Of a stretch of 64,000 nucleotides of DNA, positions 44,774-54,470 are shown one piece after another (the stretch's first letter is position 1; each line of letters opens with the position of its first letter). The stretch is from Rhizobium sp. NLR16a. GTDB lineage: Bacteria; Pseudomonadota; Alphaproteobacteria; Rhizobiales; Rhizobiaceae. The DNA is taken from NCBI RefSeq assembly GCF_017948245.1, contig NZ_CP072865.1, positions 2,505,501-2,569,500 of the forward strand, given 5' to 3'. A program made the translations under genes and the position numbers. The notes beneath the pieces are model-generated. The model was not told where the DNA came from and searched no databases. It saw only the letters and a list, made by a program, of their open reading frames with translations.

Positions 44774-46674
44774 AGGCCGAGGCGCTTTTCTGGCGGCAAT
44801 GCACCGAGGCCGTCATGGCCGATGGATCGATCGATGCGCAACGTCTGATGGAGCTGGTGATCGCAACCTATCGCGGCCATGAAAGCGACTATGATGCAAT
44901 CGAGAGAAGTGCAGAAACCCTTCAAAAGGAAAACCGGACGCTGAGAGGGAACCTGTCGGCGCTCAGCCAGGCATTCGACGGACAGAAAAGACTCTTCGAG
45001 AGCGTCCTGAACAACCTGCCGCTCGGCCTCAGCGTCTTTGACGCCAGCCAGCGGCTGACGCTTTACAATCTCCGCTTCCCTCAGCTCTACGGCCTGCCGC
45101 CGGAAGATGTCGCCGCGGGCGCGACGATCGACGAACTCATCGGCAAAATGCGCGGCAACGAAAGCGCTGCATCCAAACCCGTCCGGCAGACAGCACGGCC
45201 TTCCCCCGTCAAGGCGGGAAGCAGCAGCATCCGCCGGCGCGAATGGCTGATGCATGATGGCCGCATCATTCAAAGCGTGGTGACCATCCTCTCCGACGGC
45301 AGCAGCATTGCCATTCATGCCGATATCACCGAGGATCGAAAGGCGGCCCAGCGCATCACCTATCTCGCCCATCACGATCCCCTGACCGGACTTCCCAATC
45401 GGATGCATTTCCGCGAGCTGGTTGATGCGACGCTCGGCGAGCGCAAGCCGCACGAGCAGATCGCCCTCGTCCACCTCAATCTCGACCGTTTCAAATCGAT
45501 CAACAATACGATCGGGGTGTCGGTCGGCGACAAGATCCTGCAGCAGGTCGCGGAGCGGATCCGAGCCTCGGCCGGGTCGGAAAACATGCTGGCGCGCCTT
45601 GGTTCGGACGAGTTCGCCATCCTGCAGACGGGCAAGCAGCAGCCGAGAAACGTGACGGCGCTGGCCGACCAAATCCGCCGATCGCTTTCCGAGCCATTCC
45701 TGAACGGCGAGAAAAAGGTGACGCTCAGCGTCTCCATGGGTATTGCGATCGCTCCCGAGAACGGCGGGGAAACCGATATCCTGCTGAAAAATGCCGGCGT
45801 GGCGCTGTCGCATGCCAAGGCGGACGGACGCAAGCGCGAGCGCTTCTTCACCGGCGAAATGGAAGCGCAGATGCAGTTGCGCCACGCGCTGGAGGCAGAT
45901 CTTCGAGCCGCCGTCGATAACGAGGAATTCGAACTGCATTACCAGCCGCTCTACGATCTTGCCGAGCGGCGAACCTGCGGTTTCGAAGCATTGATCCGCT
46001 GGAACCATCCGGTCCGAGGCCGCGTGCCGCCGATGGATTTCATTCCGCTTGCGGAGGAGGTCGGCCTCGTCGTCGATATCGGCCGCTGGGTTTTGCGGCG
46101 GGCCTGCAGGGATGCGGCCCAATGGCCGGAGAGCGTCAAGGTCGCAGTCAATGTTTCGGCGATCCAGTTCCGCAGCGGCAACCTGATGCAGGACGTCAGC
46201 GAAGCGCTTGCCGCGGCCGGGCTCTTGGCATCGCGGCTCGAACTGGAAATCACCGAGAGCGTGCTGATGGAGAACCTCAACGAGGTGCTGCCGATCCTGC
46301 ATGCCCTGAAGGATCGCGGCATCCGCATCTCGATGGACGATTTCGGCACCGGCTACTCCTCGCTGAGCTATCTCTCGAGCTTTCCCTTCGACAAGATCAA
46401 GATCGACAAATCCTTCGTCAACGATATCGTCGACAACAAGGAAGCGCATGCGATCATGCGCGCGATCATCCTGCTCGGCGATGCGCTCGGCATGCGCGTG
46501 ACCGTCGAAGGCGTCGAGACGGCCGCCCAACTGACGCTGCTCGAATGCGAGGAATGCGACGAGATCCAGGGCTATCACATCAGTCCGCCGCGCCCGGTCC
46601 GTGACGTGCCCCATCTTCTCTCACTGCCGCCGAAGAGCAGCGGCGCGACAGCTTTTCCGACGCTCGAGCGCTGA
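44770..46674 (+). CDS. PAS-GGDEF-EAL cyclic-di-GMP turnover protein
   Basis: 634 residues. A helical N terminus (about 1-75) leads to a PAS-like domain (about 76-185, LNNLPLGLSVFDASQRLTLYN), then a GGDEF domain whose active-site loop is GSDEF (about 278-282) with no RxxD inhibitory site. An intact EAL domain follows: EAL at 406-408, ITESV, DDFGTGYSSLSYL, KIDKSFV, VEGVET. The EAL motifs predict phosphodiesterase activity; the altered GGDEF could be weak or GTP-sensing. No transmembrane segment, so cytoplasmic. Translation appears coupled to the 25-codon leader. A second possible start is ATG 44815. Confidence 0.9.
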   Translation: MKAEALFWRQCTEAVMADGSIDAQRLMELVIATYRGHESDYDAIERSAETLQKENRTLRGNLSALSQAFDGQKRLFESVLNNLPLGLSVFDASQRLTLYNLRFPQLYGLPPEDVAAGATIDELIGKMRGNESAASKPVRQTARPSPVKAGSSSIRRREWLMHDGRIIQSVVTILSDGSSIAIHADITEDRKAAQRITYLAHHDPLTGLPNRMHFRELVDATLGERKPHEQIALVHLNLDRFKSINNTIGVSVGDKILQQVAERIRASAGSENMLARLGSDEFAILQTGKQQPRNVTALADQIRRSLSEPFLNGEKKVTLSVSMGIAIAPENGGETDILLKNAGVALSHAKADGRKRERFFTGEMEAQMQLRHALEADLRAAVDNEEFELHYQPLYDLAERRTCGFEALIRWNHPVRGRVPPMDFIPLAEEVGLVVDIGRWVLRRACRDAAQWPESVKVAVNVSAIQFRSGNLMQDVSEALAAAGLLASRLELEITESVLMENLNEVLPILHALKDRGIRISMDDFGTGYSSLSYLSSFPFDKIKIDKSFVNDIVDNKEAHAIMRAIILLGDALGMRVTVEGVETAAQLTLLECEECDEIQGYHISPPRPVRDVPHLLSLPPKSSGATAFPTLER

Positions 46675-46817
46675 CCTCCCTCGATTGCGACTCGCACGTT
46701 AAGCCGCTACAAACCGACTTCGAGATCCCCGGGTTTCGTAGCGGCGTCGGTTCCTGCGAAGCTCTTCGCTTTCGGCCGGCGCTCTTCGACGTTTTTCTTC
46801 CGACAAGAGGTGGCGTA

Positions 46818-47462
46818 ATGTTCGAGGCCGAAGCCTTCTCCCCTCATGAAACGCTCGCAGCGGCGCTGGTCGCACACGCGGCCGAGGGCGACGACGGCTC
46901 ACACGATCTTGCCCATATCCTGCGCGTCTTCAGGAACGCCATGCGCATCCATGCGGGAGAAGGCGGAGATGGGCGGATCCTTGCCGCCGCCGTGCTGCTG
47001 CACGACTGCGTCGCCGTCGAGAAGAATTCGCCCTTGCGGGAAAAAGCGTCGGCCTTGGCTGCGGAAAAGGCTTCGGTGATCCTTTCCGAACTCGGCTGGA
47101 GCGAAGCGGATATCGAAGCCGCGGCCCACGCCATCACCGCTCACAGTTTTTCCGCCGGGGTGGCGCCGCAGACGCTCGAGGCGAAGATCCTGCAGGATGC
47201 CGACCGGCTGGACGCGATCGGCATGGTCGGCGTCGCGCGCTGCTTTTATATCGGCGGACGAATGGGGTCAGGGCTCTACGATCCGTTCGACCCTGCGGCT
47301 ACGAACCGTCCCCTCGACGACAAGCGTTATGCCATTGACCACTTCCGGACGAAGCTGTTCAGACTGGCGGAGGGATTCCAGACCGAGACCGGCCGCCGGA
47401 TTGCGGCCGCGCGCGACAAGAGCCTGCGCGATTTTCTCGCGGCGTTCATGGATGAAATCTAG
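46818..47462 (+). CDS. HD-domain phosphohydrolase
   Basis: 214 residues with the metal-binding pattern GSHDLAHILRVFRNA, LLHDCVAVEKNS and ILQDADRLDAIGMVGVAR, as in the YedJ-like HD superfamily. It ends in FRTKLFRLAEGFQTETGRRIA. AGAGGTGG lies before the ATG. It is followed by the MOSC gene 23 bp later, so the two are probably co-transcribed. The substrate is unknown. Confidence 0.85.
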   Translation: MFEAEAFSPHETLAAALVAHAAEGDDGSHDLAHILRVFRNAMRIHAGEGGDGRILAAAVLLHDCVAVEKNSPLREKASALAAEKASVILSELGWSEADIEAAAHAITAHSFSAGVAPQTLEAKILQDADRLDAIGMVGVARCFYIGGRMGSGLYDPFDPAATNRPLDDKRYAIDHFRTKLFRLAEGFQTETGRRIAAARDKSLRDFLAAFMDEI

Positions 47463-47485
47463 AGAACGAGATTCAGGGAGAAAGC

Positions 47486-48343
47486 ATGCGCATCAGCAAC
47501 CTCTTCATCTACCCGCTCAAGAGCGCTCGCGCCATCGCGCTACCCGCCGCCGACATTGGCGCCGAGGGGCTTGCCGGCGACCGGCGGGCGATGATCACCG
47601 ACCCGCAGGGTCACTTCATCACCCAGCGCGAACTGCCGGACCTCGCGCGCATCGCGGTACGCCCGGAACCCGGCGCCTTTCGGCTGCTGATGCAGGGAAA
47701 GTCTGACCTAGCGGTGCCTCTGCCTCGGCATGAAGCCCGCATGGATGTGACCGTATGGAAATCGACCGTCAGCGCCGCCGTCGCCGATCCCGACAGCAAC
47801 CACCGGCTTTCCGAATGGCTTGGACGCGAGGTGCGGCTGGTTTTTTTCGATGGGCAGGCACGACGGACGGCGAGCGCCGAATGGGCCGGCGAAGGCTCGC
47901 CCGTCACCTTTACCGACGGCTACCAGATCCTGGTGACGACGACGGGTTCGTTGAAGGCGCTGAATGCCGATCTCGCCGTTCATGGCGAAGGCGCGGTCGG
48001 CATGGAACGTTTCCGTCCGAACATCGTCATCGATATCGACGAGGCCTGGCCGGAGGACCGCTGGGCGGCGATCGAGATCGCCGGCATCCGTTTCGATCTC
48101 GTCAAGCCCTGTTCCCGCTGCATCATGACGACGCAGGATCAGTTGACCGGTTCGCGCGAGGTGCCGAACCCGATGCCAGCCATGGGCCGTATCCGCATGT
48201 CTGCTGACCGGCGTGTGCCCGGGCCGCTCTTCGGCTGGAACGTCACGCCGCGTGACAGTGGAAGGATCACGATCGGTGACACCGTCAAGATCATTGAAGT
48301 GCGGCCGGAAGGCTGGGCACTGAAGGTTCGCGCGCGAGGGTAG
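47486..48343 (+). CDS. MOSC domain protein (YcbX-like)
   Basis: 285 residues. The N-terminal MOSC beta-barrel region (LFIYPLKSARAIALPAADIG; GLAGDRRAMITD) precedes the MOSC domain with the conserved cysteine in VKPCSRCIMTTQD. The family carries sulfurated molybdenum cofactor and, with a redox partner, reduces N-hydroxylated compounds. No ferredoxin domain is fused, so an external electron donor is needed. AGGGAGAAAGC precedes the ATG. Confidence 0.9.
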   Translation: MRISNLFIYPLKSARAIALPAADIGAEGLAGDRRAMITDPQGHFITQRELPDLARIAVRPEPGAFRLLMQGKSDLAVPLPRHEARMDVTVWKSTVSAAVADPDSNHRLSEWLGREVRLVFFDGQARRTASAEWAGEGSPVTFTDGYQILVTTTGSLKALNADLAVHGEGAVGMERFRPNIVIDIDEAWPEDRWAAIEIAGIRFDLVKPCSRCIMTTQDQLTGSREVPNPMPAMGRIRMSADRRVPGPLFGWNVTPRDSGRITIGDTVKIIEVRPEGWALKVRARG

Positions 48344-48455
48344 GTCCGAATTGCGGAAGGGCTGTTTGAACGGCGCTTTCGTCCGTATACGTCGCGACAT
48401 CCCCTCATTCCCGTGCTCGTCACAGGAATGAGGGGGCGTGCGTCGCGCCCGCCCC

Positions 48456-49451
48456 CTACCCGCGCCCGAGTGCGGCGTCGATCGCGACCATGACCTCGGC
48501 TGACAGCGGTCCCTTTTCCAGCGCGCCGGCATTTTCCTCCACCTGGGCGACGGTGCGGAAGCCCGGAATGGGGAACGTGCGCGGAGACCTCGCGAGGAGC
48601 CAAGCGAGCGCCCCCTGCGTCAGCGTGCGGCCGCCTGACGTCAGGAGATCGCGGACGGCATCGAGCCTTGCGGCAAATTCCGGAGCCATGCGCCCGTCCT
48701 TGAAATAAACCATCCAGGGAAGTGCCGCGCCGCGGACATCCTTGGCGCCCACTGCCTTGTCGGCGGTGAACTTGCCGGTCAGGAGCCCCATGGCCAGCGG
48801 ACCGCGATTGATGGAGATCAGGCCCTTCCCTTCGATCACCGCGATCATCTCCGGCACCGGATCGAAGACGTTCATCGTATGCTGGACCGAGACAAAGCCA
48901 GCGCGGCCGGCATGGCGGGCGGCGCGATCCGGATAATCGGTGCTCCAGCCGAATGCGTCGATCTTGCCTTCGGCGCGCAGGGCCTCCAACGTATCGAAGA
49001 CGGCATCCGACTGTTCCAGCGGAAAATCGTTGATGTGAAACTGCAGCAGATCAAGGCGGTCGCGCTTGAGACGGAGCAGCGATGTCTCGACCGAGCGGCG
49101 AATGAAAGCCTCATCGGCGAAGGCGCCGATTGCCTGCTTCGTCTCGGCATCGGTCGCGAAGCCGAATTTGGTGGCGACGACGATATCGTCACGATTGCCG
49201 ATCGCCCGGCCGAGCACCTCTTCCGAATGGCCAGCGCCGTAGTTCGAGGCGGTGTCGAAGAAGCGGATGCCGAGCGCGATGGCGCGATCAATCGCTTCGA
49301 CCGATTCATTGTCGTCGACTTCGCCCCAGCCAAGCGGCGTGTCACCAGCGTAGAAAGGGCCGCCGATCGCCCAGCATCCCATGCCGAGGCGCGGGATTTC
49401 GCGACCGTTCCAGAGCGTGATCGTCGTCGGTGATGCGGTCTTGGTCAGCAT
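48456..49451 (-). CDS. Aldo/keto reductase
   Basis: 331 residues. AKR features: RFFDTASNYGAGHSEEVLG (Asp and Tyr of the tetrad), VVATKFGF (Lys) and LLQFHINDF (His), then SINRGPLAMGLLTGKF and a cofactor-binding IPGFRTVAQVEENAGAL. It reduces aldehydes or ketones with NADPH; the substrate is unknown. AAGGAGGATCCC is a near-perfect ribosome binding site. Confidence 0.93.
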   Translation of the reverse strand: MLTKTASPTTITLWNGREIPRLGMGCWAIGGPFYAGDTPLGWGEVDDNESVEAIDRAIALGIRFFDTASNYGAGHSEEVLGRAIGNRDDIVVATKFGFATDAETKQAIGAFADEAFIRRSVETSLLRLKRDRLDLLQFHINDFPLEQSDAVFDTLEALRAEGKIDAFGWSTDYPDRAARHAGRAGFVSVQHTMNVFDPVPEMIAVIEGKGLISINRGPLAMGLLTGKFTADKAVGAKDVRGAALPWMVYFKDGRMAPEFAARLDAVRDLLTSGGRTLTQGALAWLLARSPRTFPIPGFRTVAQVEENAGALEKGPLSAEVMVAIDAALGRG

Positions 49452-49547
49452 GGGATCCTCCTTGATTGGCAGTCAAGAGATAGGTGCCGCCCATCGGCGG
49501 GTAAACCGCCAAATCCGGAGGATGTTTTGCAGCAGTAAAAAACCAGG

Positions 49548-50318
49548 TCAGGCGGAGACGCCATTCGGACCGGAAAGCGTCCGCGAGGCTGGATCAAGCG
49601 CCCTGAGGGCGGCCTGGACGAAACCGTCACGGGCTGCCGCAGCCTCGATGCCGCGCGGCTCGTAAACATGGCGATGCAGGAAGAACCCGGTCAGACGGAA
49701 CGCGGCTGCAAGGCTGTCGAAGTCCGCCGCATGATTGCCTTCGGCGCCGAGGAAGGGCGGCAGGATCAGCATCTTGTCGGCCCACGGCGCGCCGGCGCTG
49801 CGGCTGACGGCGCGGCCGGATTTCGGCGAGACATAGGCGAGATCGGAGCGGGCGCCGGTCGCCGCGCATTCGGCAAGATCGAGGCCGAAGCCGAGATCGT
49901 TCAGCACCGCCAGCTCGAAACGCACGAAAAGTTCGCCGGCATCAGCCGGGTTATGCAGGTGATCGAGGATCACCTGCAGCGCGTCGAACAGGTGCGGATG
50001 CGGGTCTCGCTCCGGCAGCAGCCGCAGCAGAGCGCCCATCGCCTGGACGCCGTAGACGGCTGTCGCCGTTTCCATCAGACGGGCGGCGCGCAGCGTCACG
50101 GGCTCGACGCGGAATTCGCCGAGATGTTCGTCAAGCCGGGCGCGCCAGACGACCTCGACGGCGTTGCCCGGCTGCAGCACCGGCTGCATGGCGCGGGAGC
50201 GACCGGAACGCACCAGACCGAGGTGACGGCCGCGATCACGCGTCATCACCTCGGCGATGACGCTCGTCTCGCCGTGGCGTTTGACGCCCAGAATGATTGC
50301 ATGGTCCTGCCACTGCAT
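49548..50318 (-). CDS. recO: DNA repair protein RecO
   Basis: 256 residues. The N-terminal OB fold ([30 protein letters not shown]) is followed by the helical domain ([39 protein letters not shown]). It helps RecA load on gapped DNA in the RecFOR pathway. The zinc-finger cysteines of some RecO proteins are largely absent. In rhizobia it often lies near era; here the Crp and receiver genes lie between. Confidence 0.94.
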   Translation of the reverse strand: MQWQDHAIILGVKRHGETSVIAEVMTRDRGRHLGLVRSGRSRAMQPVLQPGNAVEVVWRARLDEHLGEFRVEPVTLRAARLMETATAVYGVQAMGALLRLLPERDPHPHLFDALQVILDHLHNPADAGELFVRFELAVLNDLGFGLDLAECAATGARSDLAYVSPKSGRAVSRSAGAPWADKMLILPPFLGAEGNHAADFDSLAAAFRLTGFFLHRHVYEPRGIEAAAARDGFVQAALRALDPASRTLSGPNGVSA

Positions 50319-50465
50319 AAAAAGTCCCTGCGGCCGATTACCCTATCGTAGCGCATAAGTCGGGAAACCGGAATCGATTTCCCGAAGGATTGCCCGCAGT
50401 TTCAAAGTGATAGCATCTTGCGCGCAGGCACTCTCAAGCAGATCCCGCTTCCGTCACGGACTGCG

Positions 50466-50828
50466 TCATGCCGCAGCCGGCAGAAGTCTCTGCAGGAATT
50501 CGCGCATCGCCTTTTCGTCGAAAGGCTTCACCAGCAGCGGTATGTGCTGAAGGTCGCACGGGAAGTCACGGATATCGGAATAGCCGCTGACGAATCCGAA
50601 GGGAATACCGGCATCAAGAAGATGGCGGGCAAATCCGAAACTCATGCCCTCGCCGAGGTTGACGTCGAGAAGGGCGAAATCATATTTTTCTGCAGCGATG
50701 GCAGCCCTTGCCTCATCGAGACTGCCGACAATATCGATGCTGTCGACACCGGCCAGGCGCAAGATATCCTCCGCCTCCATTGCGATGATCAGACTGTCCT
50801 CGAGAACCAAAACACGGAGTGCATTCAT
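50466..50828 (-). CDS. Single-domain response regulator (CheY-like receiver)
   Basis: 120 residues from ATG 50828, with GAGGGG about ten bases upstream. The receiver fold is complete: acidic Glu10/Asp11 (VLVLEDSLII), phospho-acceptor Asp55 (FALLDVNLGEG), Ser81 (FVSGYSD), and Lys101 (LLVKPFDE). There is no output domain, so it probably relays phosphate or binds a target. Starts at 50951 or 51029 are possible but add unconserved sequence. It lies downstream of the Crp/Fnr gene on the same strand, 224 bp away. Confidence 0.88.
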   Translation of the reverse strand: MNALRVLVLEDSLIIAMEAEDILRLAGVDSIDIVGSLDEARAAIAAEKYDFALLDVNLGEGMSFGFARHLLDAGIPFGFVSGYSDIRDFPCDLQHIPLLVKPFDEKAMREFLQRLLPAAA

Positions 50829-51052
50829 GATTCCGTGCCCCTCGTCAGGCACTTGTCGCAGCGCCCCGGCCTTTTCGCCAACATCATTGCCCTCCGGTGC
50901 CCCGCATGGCACGCTATCGGTGAATTCCGCCACCAGTTCTGAGTAAACCATTTTTCTGCCCGGTCGATAAGAATCAAAGTCGGAGGAAAGATGACGGCCG
51001 ACCTTATTTTCCCAAATGCTAAACCGCATTTAAAAAAGACATAGCCCTTCGG

Positions 51053-51805
51053 CTAAATGAAGGGACGCTTGCCCTCTCCAAGCCCCTCCCAGCCGGCGAT
51101 CGCCATCAATTCCTCACCGTTTTGAACTTCGCAGCCGCGTTCCTGCCAGCGGATCAGACCGCGTTCCCCAAGCTTTCTCAGGGTCTTGTTGGTGTGAACG
51201 ATGGAAAGACCGAGAGTGTCGGCGATGTGCTGTTGTGTGATGGGGATGAATTTGCGGCCGTCGAAGAGATCGAGCTTCCTGCCGCGCTCATACAGGAAAG
51301 CGATGAGATAGGCCGCTCTTTCCAGTGCGGTGCGGCGGCCGATGCTCAGGAGATGCTCGTCCAGTATCCGCTCTTCGCGCGCGGCGATCCAGGTGATGTC
51401 GAAGGCGAGCGACGCATGTTTGTTGTAGAGCGTCATCAGCCGGTCACGCTCGAAGACGCAAAGCGAAACGGGTGACAGCGCTTCGATGGAATGCTGCATT
51501 TCGCCGGCGATCGTTCCCTGCAGACCGATCGGGTCACCGGGCATGATGTAATTCAGAATCTGGCGGCGACCGTCCTCCAGCATCTTGTAGCGGAAGCCCC
51601 AACCGGACAGCACGGTGAAAAGATGAGCGCTGTGGGCGCCCTCAACGAGGATGGTGGAACCGGCATCGACGGCAAGTTCGCCGCGCTTAAAACGCGAAAC
51701 GAATTCGAGCTCGTCTTGGCTAAATTCCCTGAAATGCGGCAGGGGCCGCAAAGGACATAGCTCGCAAGGAGTCTTGAAGGAATGGATGCGTTTCGAGGTT
51801 GCCAT
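51053..51805 (-). CDS. Crp/Fnr family transcriptional regulator
   Basis: 250 residues from ATG 51805. An N-terminal PCELCPLRPLPHF segment is followed by a cyclic-nucleotide-binding-like domain (SRFKRGELAVDAGSTILVEG; LNYIMPGDPIGLQG) and a C-terminal winged helix (ITQQHIADTLGLSIVHTNKTLRKLGERGLI). The two N-terminal cysteines are spaced like part of an Fe-S site, but the four-Cys Fnr pattern is not complete, so oxygen sensing is not shown. A longer start at 51919 is rejected. Confidence 0.88.
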   Translation of the reverse strand: MATSKRIHSFKTPCELCPLRPLPHFREFSQDELEFVSRFKRGELAVDAGSTILVEGAHSAHLFTVLSGWGFRYKMLEDGRRQILNYIMPGDPIGLQGTIAGEMQHSIEALSPVSLCVFERDRLMTLYNKHASLAFDITWIAAREERILDEHLLSIGRRTALERAAYLIAFLYERGRKLDLFDGRKFIPITQQHIADTLGLSIVHTNKTLRKLGERGLIRWQERGCEVQNGEELMAIAGWEGLGEGKRPFI

Positions 51806-51950
51806 GCCTGCCCTGCGGTCGCGCAACGACGGCGCGTCAGGCGCGCCGTCGATGGGGAAATGCTCAAAGCTCGGATTCGTTCCGCAACGAACCGAATTTT
51901 TTCCTAAGAAACAAGGCACTGGAGGCTAGCCGATAAAATCGTTGCCATCC

Positions 51951-52892
51951 TTATTTAGGAAATTCGAGGCCCATTTCGCGGAACCGCTCCGGGTCATCAC
52001 CCCAGTTTTCGCGAACCTTGACGAAGAGGAAGAGATGGACCGGCTGCTCTAATATTTCCGACAATTCCTTGCGAGAGGCAGTCGAGATCGCCTTGATGGT
52101 TTCGCCACCTTTGCCGAGGGCGATCTTTTTCTGGCTGTCACGCTCGACATAGATTACCTGCTCGATCCGCACCGAGCCGTCCTTGCGCTCCTCCCACTTT
52201 TCCGTTTCGACATGCGAGGAATATGGAAGCTCCTGGTGCAGGCGCAGAAACAGCTTCTCGCGGGTAATCTCGGCGGCGAGTTGGCGCATGGGAAGATCGG
52301 AGATCTGGTCTTCCGGATAGTACCACGGCCCCTCCGGCAAGGTGGTGGCCAGATAATCCATGACGTCGTCGCAGCCGGAACCGGTTTCGGCCGAGATCAT
52401 GAAGGTGCGCTCGAAAGCAATCTTCTCGTTGGCGCTCGCGGCCAGCGCCAGCAGATCCTCGCGGTTGACGCGGTCGATCTTGTTCAGCACCAGGATCTTC
52501 GGCTGCTGGACTTCCTTGAGGCCTTCAAGGATGGCTTCGGCATCACCGCGCAGGCCGCGCTCGCTGTCGATCAGCAGCATGATCAAGTCTGCATCCTTGG
52601 CGCCGCCCCAGGCGGATGTCACCATGGCGCGGTCGAGCCGGCGGCGCGGCTTGAAGATGCCGGGCGTATCCATGAAGACGATCTGGGCATTGTCGTGGAT
52701 GGCAATGCCGCGCACGATAGCCCGCGTCGTCTGTACCTTATGGCTGACGATCGAGACCTTGGCGCCGACAAGACGATTGACCAACGTCGATTTGCCGGCA
52801 TTGGTCGGCCCGATCAGCGCGACGAAGCCCGAATGCGTCGGACCATGGATTTGTGCAGCAGCGTCGGCCGCGATATCTTTTTCTTGAGTCAT
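51951..52892 (-). CDS. era: GTPase Era
   Basis: 313 residues from ATG 52892. GTPase motifs are G1 GPTNAGKST, the G2/G3 region with MDTPGIFKP and G4 NKID, followed by a C-terminal KH domain with IYVERDSQKKIALGKGG. It binds 16S rRNA in small-subunit assembly. The start lies 8 bp downstream of the rnc stop on the minus strand, in the lepB-rnc-era order. Confidence 0.96.
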   Translation of the reverse strand: MTQEKDIAADAAAQIHGPTHSGFVALIGPTNAGKSTLVNRLVGAKVSIVSHKVQTTRAIVRGIAIHDNAQIVFMDTPGIFKPRRRLDRAMVTSAWGGAKDADLIMLLIDSERGLRGDAEAILEGLKEVQQPKILVLNKIDRVNREDLLALAASANEKIAFERTFMISAETGSGCDDVMDYLATTLPEGPWYYPEDQISDLPMRQLAAEITREKLFLRLHQELPYSSHVETEKWEERKDGSVRIEQVIYVERDSQKKIALGKGGETIKAISTASRKELSEILEQPVHLFLFVKVRENWGDDPERFREMGLEFPK

Positions 52893-52899
52893 TGTCCCG

Positions 52900-53619
52900 T
52901 CAGTTTCCGGCAGGCGATTGCTGCCAAATGCCTTCACGCTCGAGCATCTTGGTCGCCGCAACCTGTTCGGCGGCACGCTTCGACCGCTCTACGCCGGTTT
53001 CCGGCTTTATGCCAGCAACTTCCACCGTCACCTTGAAGCGCGGATCATGGTCCGGTCCGCTACGTTCATCAACCCGATAGATCGGTGTGACGCCGAATTT
53101 CGCGTGTGACCATTCCTGCAGCTCGGTTTTGGCGTCGCGCTTGGCGCCGTCGGCCCTGACCGCCCTGCCTTGCCAATAGCGCAGGATGAACCGGCGGGCG
53201 ACTTCGAGACCGCCATCGAGATAGATCGCGGCGATCAGGCTCTCGACGACATCGGCGCGCACATTCATCATGCGCTTGCCGGTCAATTTCTTCACATCGG
53301 CGCCGGTGCGGATATAGAGATGCAGATTGAGTTCGTCCGCGACCGCGGCACAGGTTTCAGCACTGACGAGCTGGTTGAGGCGAACCGAGAGCTCGCCTTC
53401 CCCCGCCGTGCCGAAGGTGCGGAACAGCAGCTCGGCGATGCAGAGCCCGAGCACCCTGTCGCCGAGAAACTCCAAACGTTCGTAATTGCCGCCCTTTTCA
53501 GTCCGGGCGCTGGCATGGGTCAGCGCGCGGTCCAGGCGTGCCTTTTCGGCGAAGTCATGGCCGATCAGGCTTTCGAGCTTTGCGCGGTCTGCCGCAGAAA
53601 GCGTCTGCGCCTTGCTCAT
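52900..53619 (-). CDS. rnc: Ribonuclease III
   Basis: 239 residues. RNase III signature YERLEFLGDRVLGL, second acidic site VADVVESLIAAIYLDGG, and a C-terminal double-stranded-RNA-binding domain (DAKTELQEWSHAKFG ... KRAAEQVAATKMLE). It processes rRNA precursors and structured mRNAs. Its start overlaps the lepB stop by 4 bp (ATGA, 53616-53619). Confidence 0.96.
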   Translation of the reverse strand: MSKAQTLSAADRAKLESLIGHDFAEKARLDRALTHASARTEKGGNYERLEFLGDRVLGLCIAELLFRTFGTAGEGELSVRLNQLVSAETCAAVADELNLHLYIRTGADVKKLTGKRMMNVRADVVESLIAAIYLDGGLEVARRFILRYWQGRAVRADGAKRDAKTELQEWSHAKFGVTPIYRVDERSGPDHDPRFKVTVEVAGIKPETGVERSKRAAEQVAATKMLEREGIWQQSPAGN

Positions 53620-54359
53620 TCAACGACCTTGAAAAGGCGGTCCCATCGCATGTTGGTCGGCCACTTCCAGATTTCGCGGAAAGACGTGTCGTTGCCAAGC
53701 GAGAAGAAGATGACGCTGGCGCGACCGACAAGATTTTCAGCCGGCACGAAGCCGACGTCGAAGCGGCTGTCGAGCGAGTTGTCGCGGTTGTCGCCCATCA
53801 TGAAATAATGGCCTTCCGGCACGATGAATTCGCGGGTGTTATCGCCGCGCGACACCGGCGACTGGTCGAGCGTGTCGTAAGTCTTGCCGTTATCAAGCGT
53901 CTCGCGGAATACCGGCACGTCCTCGCCCGGATCGAGCTTGTAGTCCGAGGTGAAACTGCCATCCGCCACCTTCGGAACTGGCTTGCCATTGACGTAGAGA
54001 ACGCCGTCAGTGACCTGAATATGGTCGCCGGGCAGACCGATGCAGCGCTTGATGTAATCGACATCGGGATTCGGCGGGAAGCGGAAGACGACGATATCGC
54101 CGCGCTTCGGATCGGAGCCCAAGATGCGGCCGCTAAACAGATCAGGCGAGAAGGGCAGCGAATACTTCGAATAGCCGTAAGCGAACTTATTGACGAAGAT
54201 ATAATCGCCGACGAGCAGCGTCGGCATCATTGAACCGGACGGAATAGTGAAGGGCTGGAACAGCACGGTTCGAATCACCATCGCCAAAATCAGCGCCTGA
54301 ATGATGACCTTGATATTTTCCCAGAGGGCGTTCGGCTTGGTATCGACTTTTTCGGACAC
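53616..54359 (-). CDS. lepB: Signal peptidase I
   Basis: 247 residues from GTG 54359, with AAGGAATAAG upstream. One N-terminal membrane anchor (VIIQALILAMVIRTVLF), nucleophile Ser43 in PSGSMMPTL, general base Lys104 in YIKRCIGLPGD, and the late box GDNRDNSLDSR. It removes signal peptides at the outer face of the inner membrane. Upstream member of lepB-rnc-era, coupled to rnc. Confidence 0.95.
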   Translation of the reverse strand: MSEKVDTKPNALWENIKVIIQALILAMVIRTVLFQPFTIPSGSMMPTLLVGDYIFVNKFAYGYSKYSLPFSPDLFSGRILGSDPKRGDIVVFRFPPNPDVDYIKRCIGLPGDHIQVTDGVLYVNGKPVPKVADGSFTSDYKLDPGEDVPVFRETLDNGKTYDTLDQSPVSRGDNTREFIVPEGHYFMMGDNRDNSLDSRFDVGFVPAENLVGRASVIFFSLGNDTSFREIWKWPTNMRWDRLFKVVE

Positions 54360-54470
54360 TCAGTCTTATTCCTTCAAGACGCCGTAAAGGCGCAATTCTT
54401 TCTGCCGTTCTCTCTAGCGGCTTCGGCCGGTTGCGGCAATGGCGACAACATTAAAAGCGACGAGAGGTCG

